A DNA stretch of 53,430 nucleotides, from assembly GCA_964578835.1 (NCBI GenBank), contig CAZOEL010000047.1:1-53430 (forward strand). Direction: 5' to 3'. The stretch's first letter is position 1. Every line of letters starts with the position of its first letter. This document shows positions 41,045-50,130 of this stretch, piece after piece. The translations under genes were made by a program, and so were the position numbers. Under the pieces are notes generated by a model. It was not told the origin of the DNA. It worked only from the letters and a program-made list of their open reading frames with translations, and made no database searches. Origin of the DNA: CAZOEL01 sp964578835. GTDB lineage: Bacteria > Desulfobacterota > Syntrophobacteria > Syntrophobacterales > Syntrophobacteraceae.

Positions 41045-42664
41045 ATGAAAAGCATTGAACGTTTGACTGAGATAGTCATCGATGCGTTGAGAGAGCTCTC
41101 CGCTGAGCAGAAGTCGCTCTCATCGACTTCCCTTTATGAGGCGCTGAATTCCAGAAATGAGCTACTGCAATTATTGCCCTCGCCGACCGCCAACATGAGG
41201 AGCATTTCATCTCAAGAAACAAACCACGAAAAACAGCTCGTCGAACTGAAAGCTCAGCTTCGAAGCCACAAAGATCGAGAAGAAAGGCTTTCCAGGCAGT
41301 TAGCCATTATGGAAGAAACCTCTTCTCAATGGCGGAGCTTTTCCAAGCAGGCAATCCTTACTTTGCTTGTCATGGCCGGCCACGCTGAGAATGATTTCCT
41401 TTCAGATCCCTTGGAAAAATTGCGCTCTGCGGTGCTCAATAACGATGATCTGGAATCTCAGCAAAACCGCCTGCGTGAACTAAAAAGCGGCATATTAAGA
41501 GAAGCTCCTTCGGGAGGCTCCCAAGCGGAAGGGTTGAAATCGAAGCCTTTCAGCCAGCAAGCGGCTTTCGAGCACCCTTCCGGAACAGATTCCAAAGAGT
41601 CCATATCCCCGGATCTTCCAGGGCTTCACGAGAGCCTCCTCAAATTCCTCGATCAACTGGAATCTGCAACCGACGAATTTTCTGATAAAACCTTACCCGA
41701 GATTAGACGGCGCTTGACAGCTTGCACTGCTGCCGAAAATGTCGCAGCCTGTGGGGCGGATATACTCAACACGGCCAAAGACTTCATTACTCGAGTTACG
41801 GAAGAGCGATCTCAGATGACCAAGTTCATCCAGGATTTGGGGAAAAGCCTGGTGAATATTGAAGCACAGTTCCTTTTTTCGCTTTCCGATACGAGAGACA
41901 CGTACATCGCAAACAATGAATTTAACACAACTCTGCAGGGACAGATGGATGATCTGAGCGAGTCGTTTGGCTATAATAAAACGATTGAGGATACTCTTGA
42001 GTTTATTTCATTGAAGCTTGAAACAATCAAGAAGGCGTTGAAAAACAAGAAGAAAGAGGATGAGCTTCGCTTTGAGAACGCAGACAAGCGGCTGAAAGAA
42101 TTACAGAAAAATCTAAAAGGCATGAAGACCAAAATCAGCCGGGCTCAGAAAAGGACCAAAGTTCTGGAACATGAAGTTCTTCTGGATGCTTTAACCGGCA
42201 TTCACAATCGACGCGCCTACGAGCTTCGCATTGCGGAGGAATTGAACCGCTTCAAAAGATATCAGCAGGTCTTTTCACTGATTAGCTTTGATGTGGACCA
42301 CTTCAAACAAGTCAACGATAAGTTCGGTCATTCTGCCGGCGATAAGTGTCTCAAGGAGATCATCAACCGGGTGAAGATTTCTATTCGCAGCACAGATTTT
42401 CTCGCTCGCTACGGAGGCGAAGAATTTATCGTCTTGCTAACCGGCACCAATAAGACAAACGCGTTCAAGGCTGCTGAAAAGATAAGAGCCTCTATAGAGA
42501 AGACGCGTTTTCTCTATGATAAACAGGTAATACCCGTCACAATCAGCTTGGGCGTCACCGAGGTCCAGGCGAGCGATACCGATCCTCAAGCCATATTCGT
42601 CAGGGCGGACGCCGCGATGTATAAGGCAAAGAATGAAGGCAGAAATCGCGTTTGCATCTCCTGA
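41045..42664 (+). CDS. GGDEF diguanylate cyclase with long helical N-terminus
   Basis: The 539-residue cytoplasmic protein makes c-di-GMP. The C-terminal GGDEF domain (about 375-539) has an intact active site GGEEF at 457-461, the substrate helix FDVDHFKQVNDKFGHSAGD and an inhibitory I-site RSTD five residues before GGEEF. The N-terminal 370 residues are helical with coiled coils (about 60-100 and 330-375) and no membrane segment or known sensor, so it probably receives a protein signal. The next two genes encode a kinase and STAS pair, a layout also seen with SiaD and HsbD cyclases in Pseudomonas. GAGAGG precedes ATG 41045. Confidence 0.93.
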   Translation: MKSIERLTEIVIDALRELSAEQKSLSSTSLYEALNSRNELLQLLPSPTANMRSISSQETNHEKQLVELKAQLRSHKDREERLSRQLAIMEETSSQWRSFSKQAILTLLVMAGHAENDFLSDPLEKLRSAVLNNDDLESQQNRLRELKSGILREAPSGGSQAEGLKSKPFSQQAAFEHPSGTDSKESISPDLPGLHESLLKFLDQLESATDEFSDKTLPEIRRRLTACTAAENVAACGADILNTAKDFITRVTEERSQMTKFIQDLGKSLVNIEAQFLFSLSDTRDTYIANNEFNTTLQGQMDDLSESFGYNKTIEDTLEFISLKLETIKKALKNKKKEDELRFENADKRLKELQKNLKGMKTKISRAQKRTKVLEHEVLLDALTGIHNRRAYELRIAEELNRFKRYQQVFSLISFDVDHFKQVNDKFGHSAGDKCLKEIINRVKISIRSTDFLARYGGEEFIVLLTGTNKTNAFKAAEKIRASIEKTRFLYDKQVIPVTISLGVTEVQASDTDPQAIFVRADAAMYKAKNEGRNRVCIS

Positions 42665-42770
42665 TCCGGCGGGCGCTGGCGCATCCGGGGCTGAATGGAA
42701 TCCCCACCGAGCAGCTTCCTGCGGGTCTCAGGCCTGAAGCAGTTCTTTTCAAGGAATGCGCTGGAGCAAC

Positions 42771-43208
42771 ATGCCCCATACAAAGACTTCAAAATCAGTC
42801 AAGCTTGTGATCGACAGTAAGCTTGAGCTTGTTTTCCTGGTTGGATTTGCAATCCGAGGCTTTTGCTCTCGGACCCCGCTCGACGAAGTAGCAGCTTATG
42901 AGGTGGAGCTGGCAGTCATCGAAGCGATAAATAACGCCATTAAACATGCTTACTGCAACCAAAAGGGACATCAAGTGGAAATCCAGGTTTTCTTTCATCC
43001 GGACAGGATCTCTTTTCAAATAATAGATCATGGCCGAGCTCTCAATCTAAGTCAAATTCCGTCCATGGATTTCGACCCGAAAGACTTGGATTCCCTCCCG
43101 GAAAGCGGCATGGGTTTTCATATAATGCAAAGTGTTATGGACAACGTAGAATACCGCCGATATGGGAATTCTAACATCCTCACTTTGACCAAGTTCTACA
43201 AGGAATAG
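42771..43208 (+). CDS. RsbW/SpoIIAB-like serine kinase (anti-sigma type)
   Basis: The 145-residue GHKL ATPase has the N box ELAVIEAINNAIKHAY (about 46-61), G1 IIDHGRA (Asp-86, Gly-88) and G2 SGMGFHIM. It should phosphorylate the STAS protein encoded next. ATG 42771 with GGAG 5 nt upstream is preferred to ATG 42756. No sigma factor gene is close, so in this locus it may regulate the cyclase or exporter through the STAS partner and not through transcription. Confidence 0.88.
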   Translation: MPHTKTSKSVKLVIDSKLELVFLVGFAIRGFCSRTPLDEVAAYEVELAVIEAINNAIKHAYCNQKGHQVEIQVFFHPDRISFQIIDHGRALNLSQIPSMDFDPKDLDSLPESGMGFHIMQSVMDNVEYRRYGNSNILTLTKFYKE

Positions 43209-43226
43209 CCGAGCAAAGGACCCAGA

Positions 43227-43574
43227 ATGCTGATAGAAGGCAAAAGCGTAGGCGAGGTAATGGTGGTCAAGCCGCTCGATCCAAGAATCGACGCCTCTTC
43301 GGCGCTCGATTTCAAAGGTAAGATGGTTGATTGGATCAACCAGGGCCATCATTGCTTTATTCTGGATCTCTCATCCGTCGACTTTATCGATAGCAGTGGA
43401 CTGAGCGCCATAGTGTCTGTTCTCAAGACGTTGGGCGGCGGGAAATTGTGCATAAGCGGCCTTAAGGATACGGTCAAGAGCCTGTTTCGACTGACCCGGA
43501 TGGACAGGGTCTTTCAGATTTATCCTTCAACTGAAGAAGCGCTCGCCGCGCTATCGGAAACCGTTCACGAGTAA
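43227..43574 (+). CDS. STAS-domain anti-sigma factor antagonist
   Basis: The 115-residue single STAS domain has the phosphorylation loop FIDSSGLSAI, with Ser-57 in the place of the phospho-Ser of SpoIIAA. It is 18 bp after the kinase gene. Unphosphorylated STAS proteins bind the kinase or an effector; in the SiaABCD system the effector is a diguanylate cyclase. The PP2C phosphatase encoded at 52049-53242 is the likely reactivator. Confidence 0.9.
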   Translation: MLIEGKSVGEVMVVKPLDPRIDASSALDFKGKMVDWINQGHHCFILDLSSVDFIDSSGLSAIVSVLKTLGGGKLCISGLKDTVKSLFRLTRMDRVFQIYPSTEEALAALSETVHE

Positions 43575-43626
43575 GACGCGGGAACCGAACCCGAAAAGCG
43601 CGCTCGCTCTCTAAGGGGCTACCGCT

Positions 43627-44367
43627 ATGAGCAGAGGAATACGAAACAGACAGAATGCCCTTTACATGGGCATGCTCGCGTTGACAGCTCTGCTCACCAT
43701 CTTTTCCTACCATAGGCTCAATGAGGAATGGATCGCCTTCAGAAAAGCCGAAGCCTATTTTTCCCATAAGGGATTTTCAATGGCGATCCCTCTGTATGGA
43801 GCAGCCATCGCCGCCGGCGTCCATTCTCCAACGGCATATCATCATCTGGGCGAATCCTACATGGCGGTAGGCATGTTCCAGGAGGCCCTTGAGACTTATG
43901 AGCAATTGCTCCGCCTGCAACCTCAAGATGTCGCTGCAACAAGAAGCTTGGCGGGCCTTTATGATCATTTCGATCGTCTCGACGACGCGATCGCGCTCTA
44001 TCAGAAGTACGAAGGCAAGTCGCCTCTCGATAAGCAATCAATGCTTCGCCTTTCCAATCTCTATAAGAGAAAACGCGACTTCGGCGCAGCCCAAAGGGTC
44101 TACGAAAAGATTCTGACTCAAGATCCTCGTTCGATTGAGGGCCGTCTCGGCCTTGCAGAGCTGCAAAGCTGGACGAAACGCTACGAAGAGGCAATCTTGC
44201 TCTACCGGAGTATTCTGACGGATTATCCGCATCATCGCCACGCGCGAATTTATCTTGCCAGGGTCTTGAATTGGAGCGGGCGCCTGGATGAAGCCATAGA
44301 AGAGTACAAGAAAGTTTTGAAAGAATCATCCGAAGGAAAAGTAAAGACCTTGAGGGAAAACAGATGA
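43627..44367 (+). CDS. Membrane-anchored TPR protein of the polysaccharide cluster
   Basis: The 246-residue protein has one N-terminal membrane segment (about 12-30) and then about five to six TPR-like repeats, with motifs such as YHHLGESYMAVGMFQEALE, LQSWTKRYEEAILLYRSIL and LNWSGRLDEAIEEYKKVL. It overlaps the next gene by 4 bp. It is probably a periplasm-facing scaffold, functionally like AlgK or the TPR part of PgaA. Confidence 0.82.
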   Translation: MSRGIRNRQNALYMGMLALTALLTIFSYHRLNEEWIAFRKAEAYFSHKGFSMAIPLYGAAIAAGVHSPTAYHHLGESYMAVGMFQEALETYEQLLRLQPQDVAATRSLAGLYDHFDRLDDAIALYQKYEGKSPLDKQSMLRLSNLYKRKRDFGAAQRVYEKILTQDPRSIEGRLGLAELQSWTKRYEEAILLYRSILTDYPHHRHARIYLARVLNWSGRLDEAIEEYKKVLKESSEGKVKTLRENR

Positions 44368-45056
44368 AAGTGCGCGGGCGACTCGCAGTCCTGGTAATGT
44401 GTATTATCGTTATTTCCCTTGGCCTCACCCAAGCTTTGACCGCTGCATCGAAAGATTCGACCAGATCAATCCCGGAGCAAGCTCCCCCCGCAGGAGTCCT
44501 GCCTGAACAGATCGAGCGCCTTCAACCCGCTCCGGAAAATCTGAGGGAAGAAATCCCGGACTGGGAGGCTCGATGGGAATTGGCCAGATTGCTCAGCTAC
44601 GCCAAACACTATGAAGAGTCTCTATCTGAATACAGACTGGTTACTCAGGAGAAACCGGAGCTCTGGCAGGTAAAGACCGAGATGGCGAGGGTCATGTTCT
44701 GGAGCGGTCGGCAGTTGGAAGCCGTCAAGGTGCTGGAAGAAATCCCTCCCGGAGGCGCAGATGACAGCGCAAGGCTGCTCATGGCCGATCTCTATGTAAC
44801 TTTGAAAGCTTTCAGCAAAGCGGAGCCCATCTACAGGGCCCACCTGAAATCCCATCCGAAAGATCTCGAAGTCGCCGTAAAACTGGCTGAGATTCTCAGC
44901 TGGACAAAACGCTACGAGGAAGCCATCGTCTTCTATAAGGATGCTTTAAACGCCAGGCCAGAGGATATTCAGCTGCGGCGAAAATACGCCTACACCCTTA
45001 TCTGGGCGGGCAGGCAATCGGAAGCAGTCATCGAGCTCAAGAAGACGCTTAAATGA
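44364..45056 (+). CDS. Secreted TPR protein of the polysaccharide cluster
   Basis: The 230-residue protein has a signal peptide (about 1-28, ending ALTAA) and about four TPR-like repeats (WELARLLSYAKHYEESLSEY, MFWSGRQLEAVKVLEEI, ILSWTKRYEEAIVFYKDAL, LIWAGRQSEAVIELKKTL). The Trp-containing SWTKRYEEAI motif is shared with the neighbouring TPR proteins, so the three genes probably arose by duplication. Its start overlaps the preceding stop (ATGA). Confidence 0.82.
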   Translation: MKVRGRLAVLVMCIIVISLGLTQALTAASKDSTRSIPEQAPPAGVLPEQIERLQPAPENLREEIPDWEARWELARLLSYAKHYEESLSEYRLVTQEKPELWQVKTEMARVMFWSGRQLEAVKVLEEIPPGGADDSARLLMADLYVTLKAFSKAEPIYRAHLKSHPKDLEVAVKLAEILSWTKRYEEAIVFYKDALNARPEDIQLRRKYAYTLIWAGRQSEAVIELKKTLK

Positions 45057-45090
45057 TAATACAACCCGCTCGCTTCGCCTGGAGTCGTCC

Positions 45091-48000
45091 GTGCTTTCAC
45101 GACATATGCGCATTGTATTCCTGCTTGGATTGGTCACCTGCTGCCAGCTTTTTTCTCCGCCATTCTTACCGCTGACAGGAGCGGCTCAGGAGCATTTAGA
45201 CAAGAGCACGGAGGGGATGATCTCCGATTTCGAAGCCCGGCTGACTCTGGCGAGGCTCCTCTCCAACCGTAGCGACCGTCTGGACGAGGCGATCGACGAA
45301 TACCGCATCCTCCTTGGCGAACGTCCCGGGGATGCCCGCTTGCGCATAGAATTATCCAACCTGCTGATGCGTGTCAAAAGATACCCGGAAGCCATTCAGC
45401 AACTGCAAACCGTGCTGGAGACGAATCCGACTGACCGCAAAGCGCTTACGGCGCTCGCCAGGACATATCTTTGGTCCGGCAGAAGCAATGATGCGGCGAA
45501 GGTATTTGACCGTCTTGCCGACTTTGAATCATTGCCCCCCGATGTCCTTCTGGAGATGGCCAGGGCCTACACATGGAACCGGGAATACGATAAGGCGGCG
45601 GAAGTTTACTTATCTCTCCTCAAGCGCGAAAGCGTCCCCCATTCGGATGTGCTTGTCGAGCTGGGCAATGTAAAGCTTTATTCCGGCCGTATCCCGCAAG
45701 CCATTGACTGGTACAGGAAAGCGCTCGGGATCGATCCCGATTCACTCGCCGCCAGGAAGCAGCTCGCCTTGGCTTTGAGCTGGTCAGGACAAGATGAAGA
45801 GGCGTTGCCCCTCCTGACTCATCTCTATCTAGAAGACCCCGAAGATAAGGAAGTCAGCCTTGCATTGGCGCGCTCCTACGTCGCACTGGATCGTTACGGT
45901 GAGGCGAAGCCCATAATTCGAAGCATGATGGAGCTCTATCCCGAAGATGTAATGATTCTGGCGGATCTAGCCGACTTGGAGGCAGGGGTCGGCCATGCCG
46001 CCAAATGCCGTGAGCTTTATCTCAAAGCTATTGCCCTTTCCGAAAGTAGAGAGCAACTTTTTCTTCGATATGCCGCTCAGATGAACATCTGGGGCGACTT
46101 CTACGGCGTGGAATCCATTTACCGGAACCATCTCGCAAAGCATCCCGCGGATTTTGATGTAGCCACCAGCTTGGCCTGGCTTTTGGTCAGCGCTCAGCGC
46201 TACGAGGAAGCCGAAGGACTGTATCTCAAGCTCCTTCAACAAAATCCTCAATCGCAAGAAGTACTGCTTGATCTCTCTAAACTCAAGCTTCTGGAAAAGG
46301 ACTTCAAGGCGTCGCTCAGGTATGCGGAACGTCTCCTAACGGTCAGCCCGCAGAGTCCAGAAGGGTTATTTCAAAAAGGAGAGGCGCTTTACAATGCCGG
46401 GAGATATTCTGAAGCGCTGCAGATCTACAAACTTGTGACCCGGGTTGAGCCTCAGAGCGCGAGAGGACCTCTGGCTGCGGGAAAAACGCGCCTTAAAATG
46501 GGAGACGAGAAAGAGGCCAAGCAATATTTCGAGACGGCGGTTCGCATCGCCCCGCGCAATATTGAAGCCCTTTTTTGGATAACCGGCGTGGATCGAGCGA
46601 CATCAAACGACTTTACAGCCAGGCTTCTGGCGCCAAACGCGCAATCGCCTGCCGCCTTAGTTGAGTGGGCGCGGCTGTATGCTTCCCAGAGGCATAATCG
46701 CATTGCCATTTCCTGCTGCGAACAAGCTCTAAAATCAGATCCGGAGAACTTTCCCGCCCGGTTGGGTCTAGCCGAGATTCTTGCTGTGGACCACCAGTAC
46801 GAGCGCGCAGACAAGATCCTCAAGGACATGGCCGAGGAATTTCCGAACTCCTCCAAAATCTTGATAACCAGGGCGCGCGTGCTTGGATGGGCGAAGCGTT
46901 ACGACCAATCGATTGCGCTCTATGACCGGATCTGCAAATTGAACCCATCCGATCCGACGCCTCAGAAGGAGAAAGCTCGAACGGCGGCATGGGGCAAGAA
47001 GATGGAGACGGCCGGCCAAATTTACGCGGAGGCCTACAAGATTCCCGTAGATCGCACGCTTGCCGACTCGATTCAAGCGCTAGCCCGCGAAGAGGACAAT
47101 CCTCACCTCACAAAGCTTTCTGAACAGCTGCTGCAAACATCTCAAGGGAATTCTGTCTACACTGGGTATGAAGTTTTCTTCAAGGAGATCAAAAAGCTCT
47201 CAGGAAGCCTATCCCCTGAGACGGCGGCCAAGCTTGAAGAAGTGCGCCTGGATCTTCTGCCCTCATACAGGATACAAAAAGCGGCTTACCTTGAAAGCCG
47301 CTCCAAGCGGCTTGCCTGGAACAGGAAATTTATCAGGGCTTTGGATAGCTACGAGGATCTCATTGATTTCCAGCCGGGGAATGAGGAGGCTCTCTTCGAC
47401 CATGCTCAGGTTGAATGCAGCCTTGGCCTTTGTGACCGCGAAGCAGCTTCATACGAAAATCTTCTTGCGATCGATCCATTACATCTCTTTGCCGAGATGG
47501 GGCTGGAGAGGGCAAAGATAAGAAGCGCCCCTTCCCTGGAAGCGGGCGGCAATTACTGGGAAGAAGAGGGCCGCGGCGGCTTATCTCAAATCACTCGCTA
47601 CCGCACGGATTTCAGAGCCGATGTTCCGCTATCCTGTCGATTTCGCTTGAGCGCCGCCGCGCATCATTGGCTCGAAGACCCCGGGATAAAAGGGATTTCC
47701 TATGACGCCTACGGCCCCACTTTCGAAGTGAGCGGCATACTGAATGAGATCGTCTCGGGAGCGGCGAGCTGGACGCACAAGGAATACGCTAAAAACAACA
47801 TAAGCTCCACTGATGCGGGCTTTGCGCGTCTAGGGTTGAACCTCTGGGACTATGCCCGTCTCGGAATGGGATACGAGCGCAGCGACGAGCTCTACAATAT
47901 TTTTGGCGTCAAGCAGTCCGTGCAAGCCGACTCTTTCTGGGTTGGGGCGTCTTCCTATTTGACGAGATATTTTGAAGTGCAGAGTAAAGCTCAGTTCATG

Positions 48001-48441
48001 AGCTACAACGATGGGAACGAGGGGCGGCTCCTCACTCTGGGAGCAGGCTACGCATTCACCGATCATCCCAGAATAGTCAAGCTCACGATTGCCGGGGAAT
48101 ATCGCGATACGGATCACGACAATATTTTTCTATTCAGGGGAAGTGAGCTTGTGGACATCATCCATCCCTATTGGGCGCCTCAGGACTACCTGGCCGCCAC
48201 TGCCATCCTCGAATGGCGCCACGATATATCACAGTATTTTTTCTGCGGCAGTGAGCTTCATTTCTACGATCTTCGCCTTGGAATCGGAACCGATTCGGAT
48301 GACAACCCTTCTGTAAAGCTCGAAGGCGAATGGCGGTATGAATTCAAGGATCATTGGGCTATCGGCGTCAAAGGCCTGATCCAAAGATCCGAAGAATGGG
48401 ATGCAAATGGCGCGTGGGCGACCATTAGATACAGATTCTAG
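45091..48441 (+). CDS. Outer-membrane polysaccharide exporter (TPR array plus beta-barrel, PgaA/BcsC-like)
   Basis: The 1116-residue protein has a signal sequence (about 5-32), at least fifteen TPR-like repeats (about 50-800) and a C-terminal beta-barrel (about 830-1116) with alternating aromatic strands, ending in WATIRYRF; a C-terminal Phe is the usual barrel insertion signal. PgaA and BcsC share this TPR-then-barrel plan and export poly-GlcNAc and cellulose. The start is GTG 45091 with GGAG 8 nt upstream. Placed between TPR scaffolds and a GT2 synthase, it should form the outer-membrane exit for the polymer made by the next gene. Confidence 0.88.
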   Translation: MLSRHMRIVFLLGLVTCCQLFSPPFLPLTGAAQEHLDKSTEGMISDFEARLTLARLLSNRSDRLDEAIDEYRILLGERPGDARLRIELSNLLMRVKRYPEAIQQLQTVLETNPTDRKALTALARTYLWSGRSNDAAKVFDRLADFESLPPDVLLEMARAYTWNREYDKAAEVYLSLLKRESVPHSDVLVELGNVKLYSGRIPQAIDWYRKALGIDPDSLAARKQLALALSWSGQDEEALPLLTHLYLEDPEDKEVSLALARSYVALDRYGEAKPIIRSMMELYPEDVMILADLADLEAGVGHAAKCRELYLKAIALSESREQLFLRYAAQMNIWGDFYGVESIYRNHLAKHPADFDVATSLAWLLVSAQRYEEAEGLYLKLLQQNPQSQEVLLDLSKLKLLEKDFKASLRYAERLLTVSPQSPEGLFQKGEALYNAGRYSEALQIYKLVTRVEPQSARGPLAAGKTRLKMGDEKEAKQYFETAVRIAPRNIEALFWITGVDRATSNDFTARLLAPNAQSPAALVEWARLYASQRHNRIAISCCEQALKSDPENFPARLGLAEILAVDHQYERADKILKDMAEEFPNSSKILITRARVLGWAKRYDQSIALYDRICKLNPSDPTPQKEKARTAAWGKKMETAGQIYAEAYKIPVDRTLADSIQALAREEDNPHLTKLSEQLLQTSQGNSVYTGYEVFFKEIKKLSGSLSPETAAKLEEVRLDLLPSYRIQKAAYLESRSKRLAWNRKFIRALDSYEDLIDFQPGNEEALFDHAQVECSLGLCDREAASYENLLAIDPLHLFAEMGLERAKIRSAPSLEAGGNYWEEEGRGGLSQITRYRTDFRADVPLSCRFRLSAAAHHWLEDPGIKGISYDAYGPTFEVSGILNEIVSGAASWTHKEYAKNNISSTDAGFARLGLNLWDYARLGMGYERSDELYNIFGVKQSVQADSFWVGASSYLTRYFEVQSKAQFMSYNDGNEGRLLTLGAGYAFTDHPRIVKLTIAGEYRDTDHDNIFLFRGSELVDIIHPYWAPQDYLAATAILEWRHDISQYFFCGSELHFYDLRLGIGTDSDDNPSVKLEGEWRYEFKDHWAIGVKGLIQRSEEWDANGAWATIRYRF

Positions 48442-48498
48442 TTCGGATACCGCTCAGATCGCGCGATGGCGATGCGAGGCGCTTAGGAGAGAAATGCA

Positions 48499-50124
48499 AT
48501 GCCTTCCATGATTCGAATGGGAATGGTTGCGGCTCTTGCGGTAGCAACCATGCTTTTCACTTTCCTCTACCTCATCATGAGGACTTTCTTTTTCCTTTTC
48601 ACCGATTTTTTTTGGTATGAAAAGATAGTAGCCTTTTTTCTGCTCCTGGCCGAGACCTTTGTCCTTTTGCACAGCCTTGGGTATTTCCTCAACATTTACC
48701 ACGTCGCCACTCATAAGAGAGAGTCCTTCGCCCCGGCAACCACCGACCCGGACCTGGAGAGCTTCCCTCCCGTGGCGATTCTGGTAGCATCCTTCAGAGA
48801 ACCTCTCAAAGTCCTGGAGGATACTCTCATCTGCTTCTATAATCTCACTTATCCCAATAAGCATTTATATTTCCTCGACGATACCCGGTACGACCAGTCC
48901 ACTGAGAACCAGGAAGCGCTTCGGGCCTACAGGAAATCCATCGACGAGTTATGCAGGTACATGGGGGTCAATCTTTTCAGGCGGAAGTGGCGTGGCGCCA
49001 AGGCCGGCATAGTCAACGATTTCATTGATTTCCTTCAAGGAAAGCAACGAGAGGGATTCGAATTTACCGCCTATGACGGCAAGGAGAGAACCGAGAGGGA
49101 AAAGTATCTCATCCTGTTCGATGCGGATATGAATCCTTTTCCCGATTTTGTGGAGTCTCTCGTGGCAAGGATGGAAAAGCGCCCGGAGCTTGCATTTATC
49201 CAGACCCCTCAATACTACTCCAACTTCGCGCGCAATCGGGTTGCCAGGGCCTCCGGCCTTCAGCAGGCGATCTTCTACGAGTATATATGCGAAGGCAAGA
49301 GCCTTGAAGACGCCATGTTTTGTTGTGGGACGAACGTCATTTTCAGAACGGAGGCTCTCATAGACGTAGGGGGCTTTGATGAATCATCTGTTACGGAAGA
49401 TTTCGCCACTTCCCTAAAATTTCACATGAAGGGTTGGAGCTCCGCTTATCTCAATAAGGTATGCGCCTTTGGGATGGGCCCCGAGGATCTGGGGGGCTAT
49501 TTCAAGCAACAATTCCGGTGGGCGCTGGGAACGGTTGGTCTTTTCAGAAACATCACCCGACAATTCCTTCATAGCTCCAGTCTGCTGCCGGTCAGCAAGT
49601 GGTGGGAGTATTTCCTCTCGAGCTCTCACTACTTTGTCGGCTGGGTTTTCTTTATCATGGCCACTTGCCCGGTTCTTTACCTTCTTGTGGGGATTCCAAG
49701 CTTCTTTGCTCGTCCGGAGCTCTATTTTTTCTTTTTCATGCCCTATTTTATCTTGAGCCTAACCGTGTTTCTCTGGACACTTCATCAAAGGAGCTATAGC
49801 TTTCGGGAGCTCCTCGTCGGCATGGTGCTCAACAGCATTAGCTTCCCGGTTTACATGAAGGCTTCAACACTCGCTATGCTAGGATTCCGGGGCAGCTTTG
49901 GAATCACTCCCAAAGAAGGAAGCGCGTCGCTGCCTCTTCACTCGCTTTGGCCACAAATCGGTCTGGCCATTCTGAATTTCGCCGCTTTTATCTGGGGCAT
50001 GCTCCGTTTCATCTACGAACGCGAGCCCGTCGCGGCCATTGCAGTGAACTCCTTCTGGTGTCTTTATCACTTCCTCCTCCTATCGACCGTACTATATCTC
50101 AATCATCCTGAAGAAAGCGACTGA
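48499..50124 (+). CDS. Cellulose-synthase-like family 2 glycosyltransferase
   Basis: The 541-residue membrane glycosyltransferase has two N-terminal membrane helices (about 5-60), a cytoplasmic GT-A domain (about 90-345) and four or five C-terminal helices. All processive GT2 residues are present: Asp-127/128 in FLDDT, DAD at 208-210, TED ending at Asp-301, and QQFRW at 337-341. These couple polymerisation and secretion as in BcsA and PgaC. It has no C-terminal PilZ domain, unlike BcsA. The polymer is unknown. Confidence 0.92.
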   Translation: MPSMIRMGMVAALAVATMLFTFLYLIMRTFFFLFTDFFWYEKIVAFFLLLAETFVLLHSLGYFLNIYHVATHKRESFAPATTDPDLESFPPVAILVASFREPLKVLEDTLICFYNLTYPNKHLYFLDDTRYDQSTENQEALRAYRKSIDELCRYMGVNLFRRKWRGAKAGIVNDFIDFLQGKQREGFEFTAYDGKERTEREKYLILFDADMNPFPDFVESLVARMEKRPELAFIQTPQYYSNFARNRVARASGLQQAIFYEYICEGKSLEDAMFCCGTNVIFRTEALIDVGGFDESSVTEDFATSLKFHMKGWSSAYLNKVCAFGMGPEDLGGYFKQQFRWALGTVGLFRNITRQFLHSSSLLPVSKWWEYFLSSSHYFVGWVFFIMATCPVLYLLVGIPSFFARPELYFFFFMPYFILSLTVFLWTLHQRSYSFRELLVGMVLNSISFPVYMKASTLAMLGFRGSFGITPKEGSASLPLHSLWPQIGLAILNFAAFIWGMLRFIYEREPVAAIAVNSFWCLYHFLLLSTVLYLNHPEESD

Positions 50125-50130
50125 TCTCCC

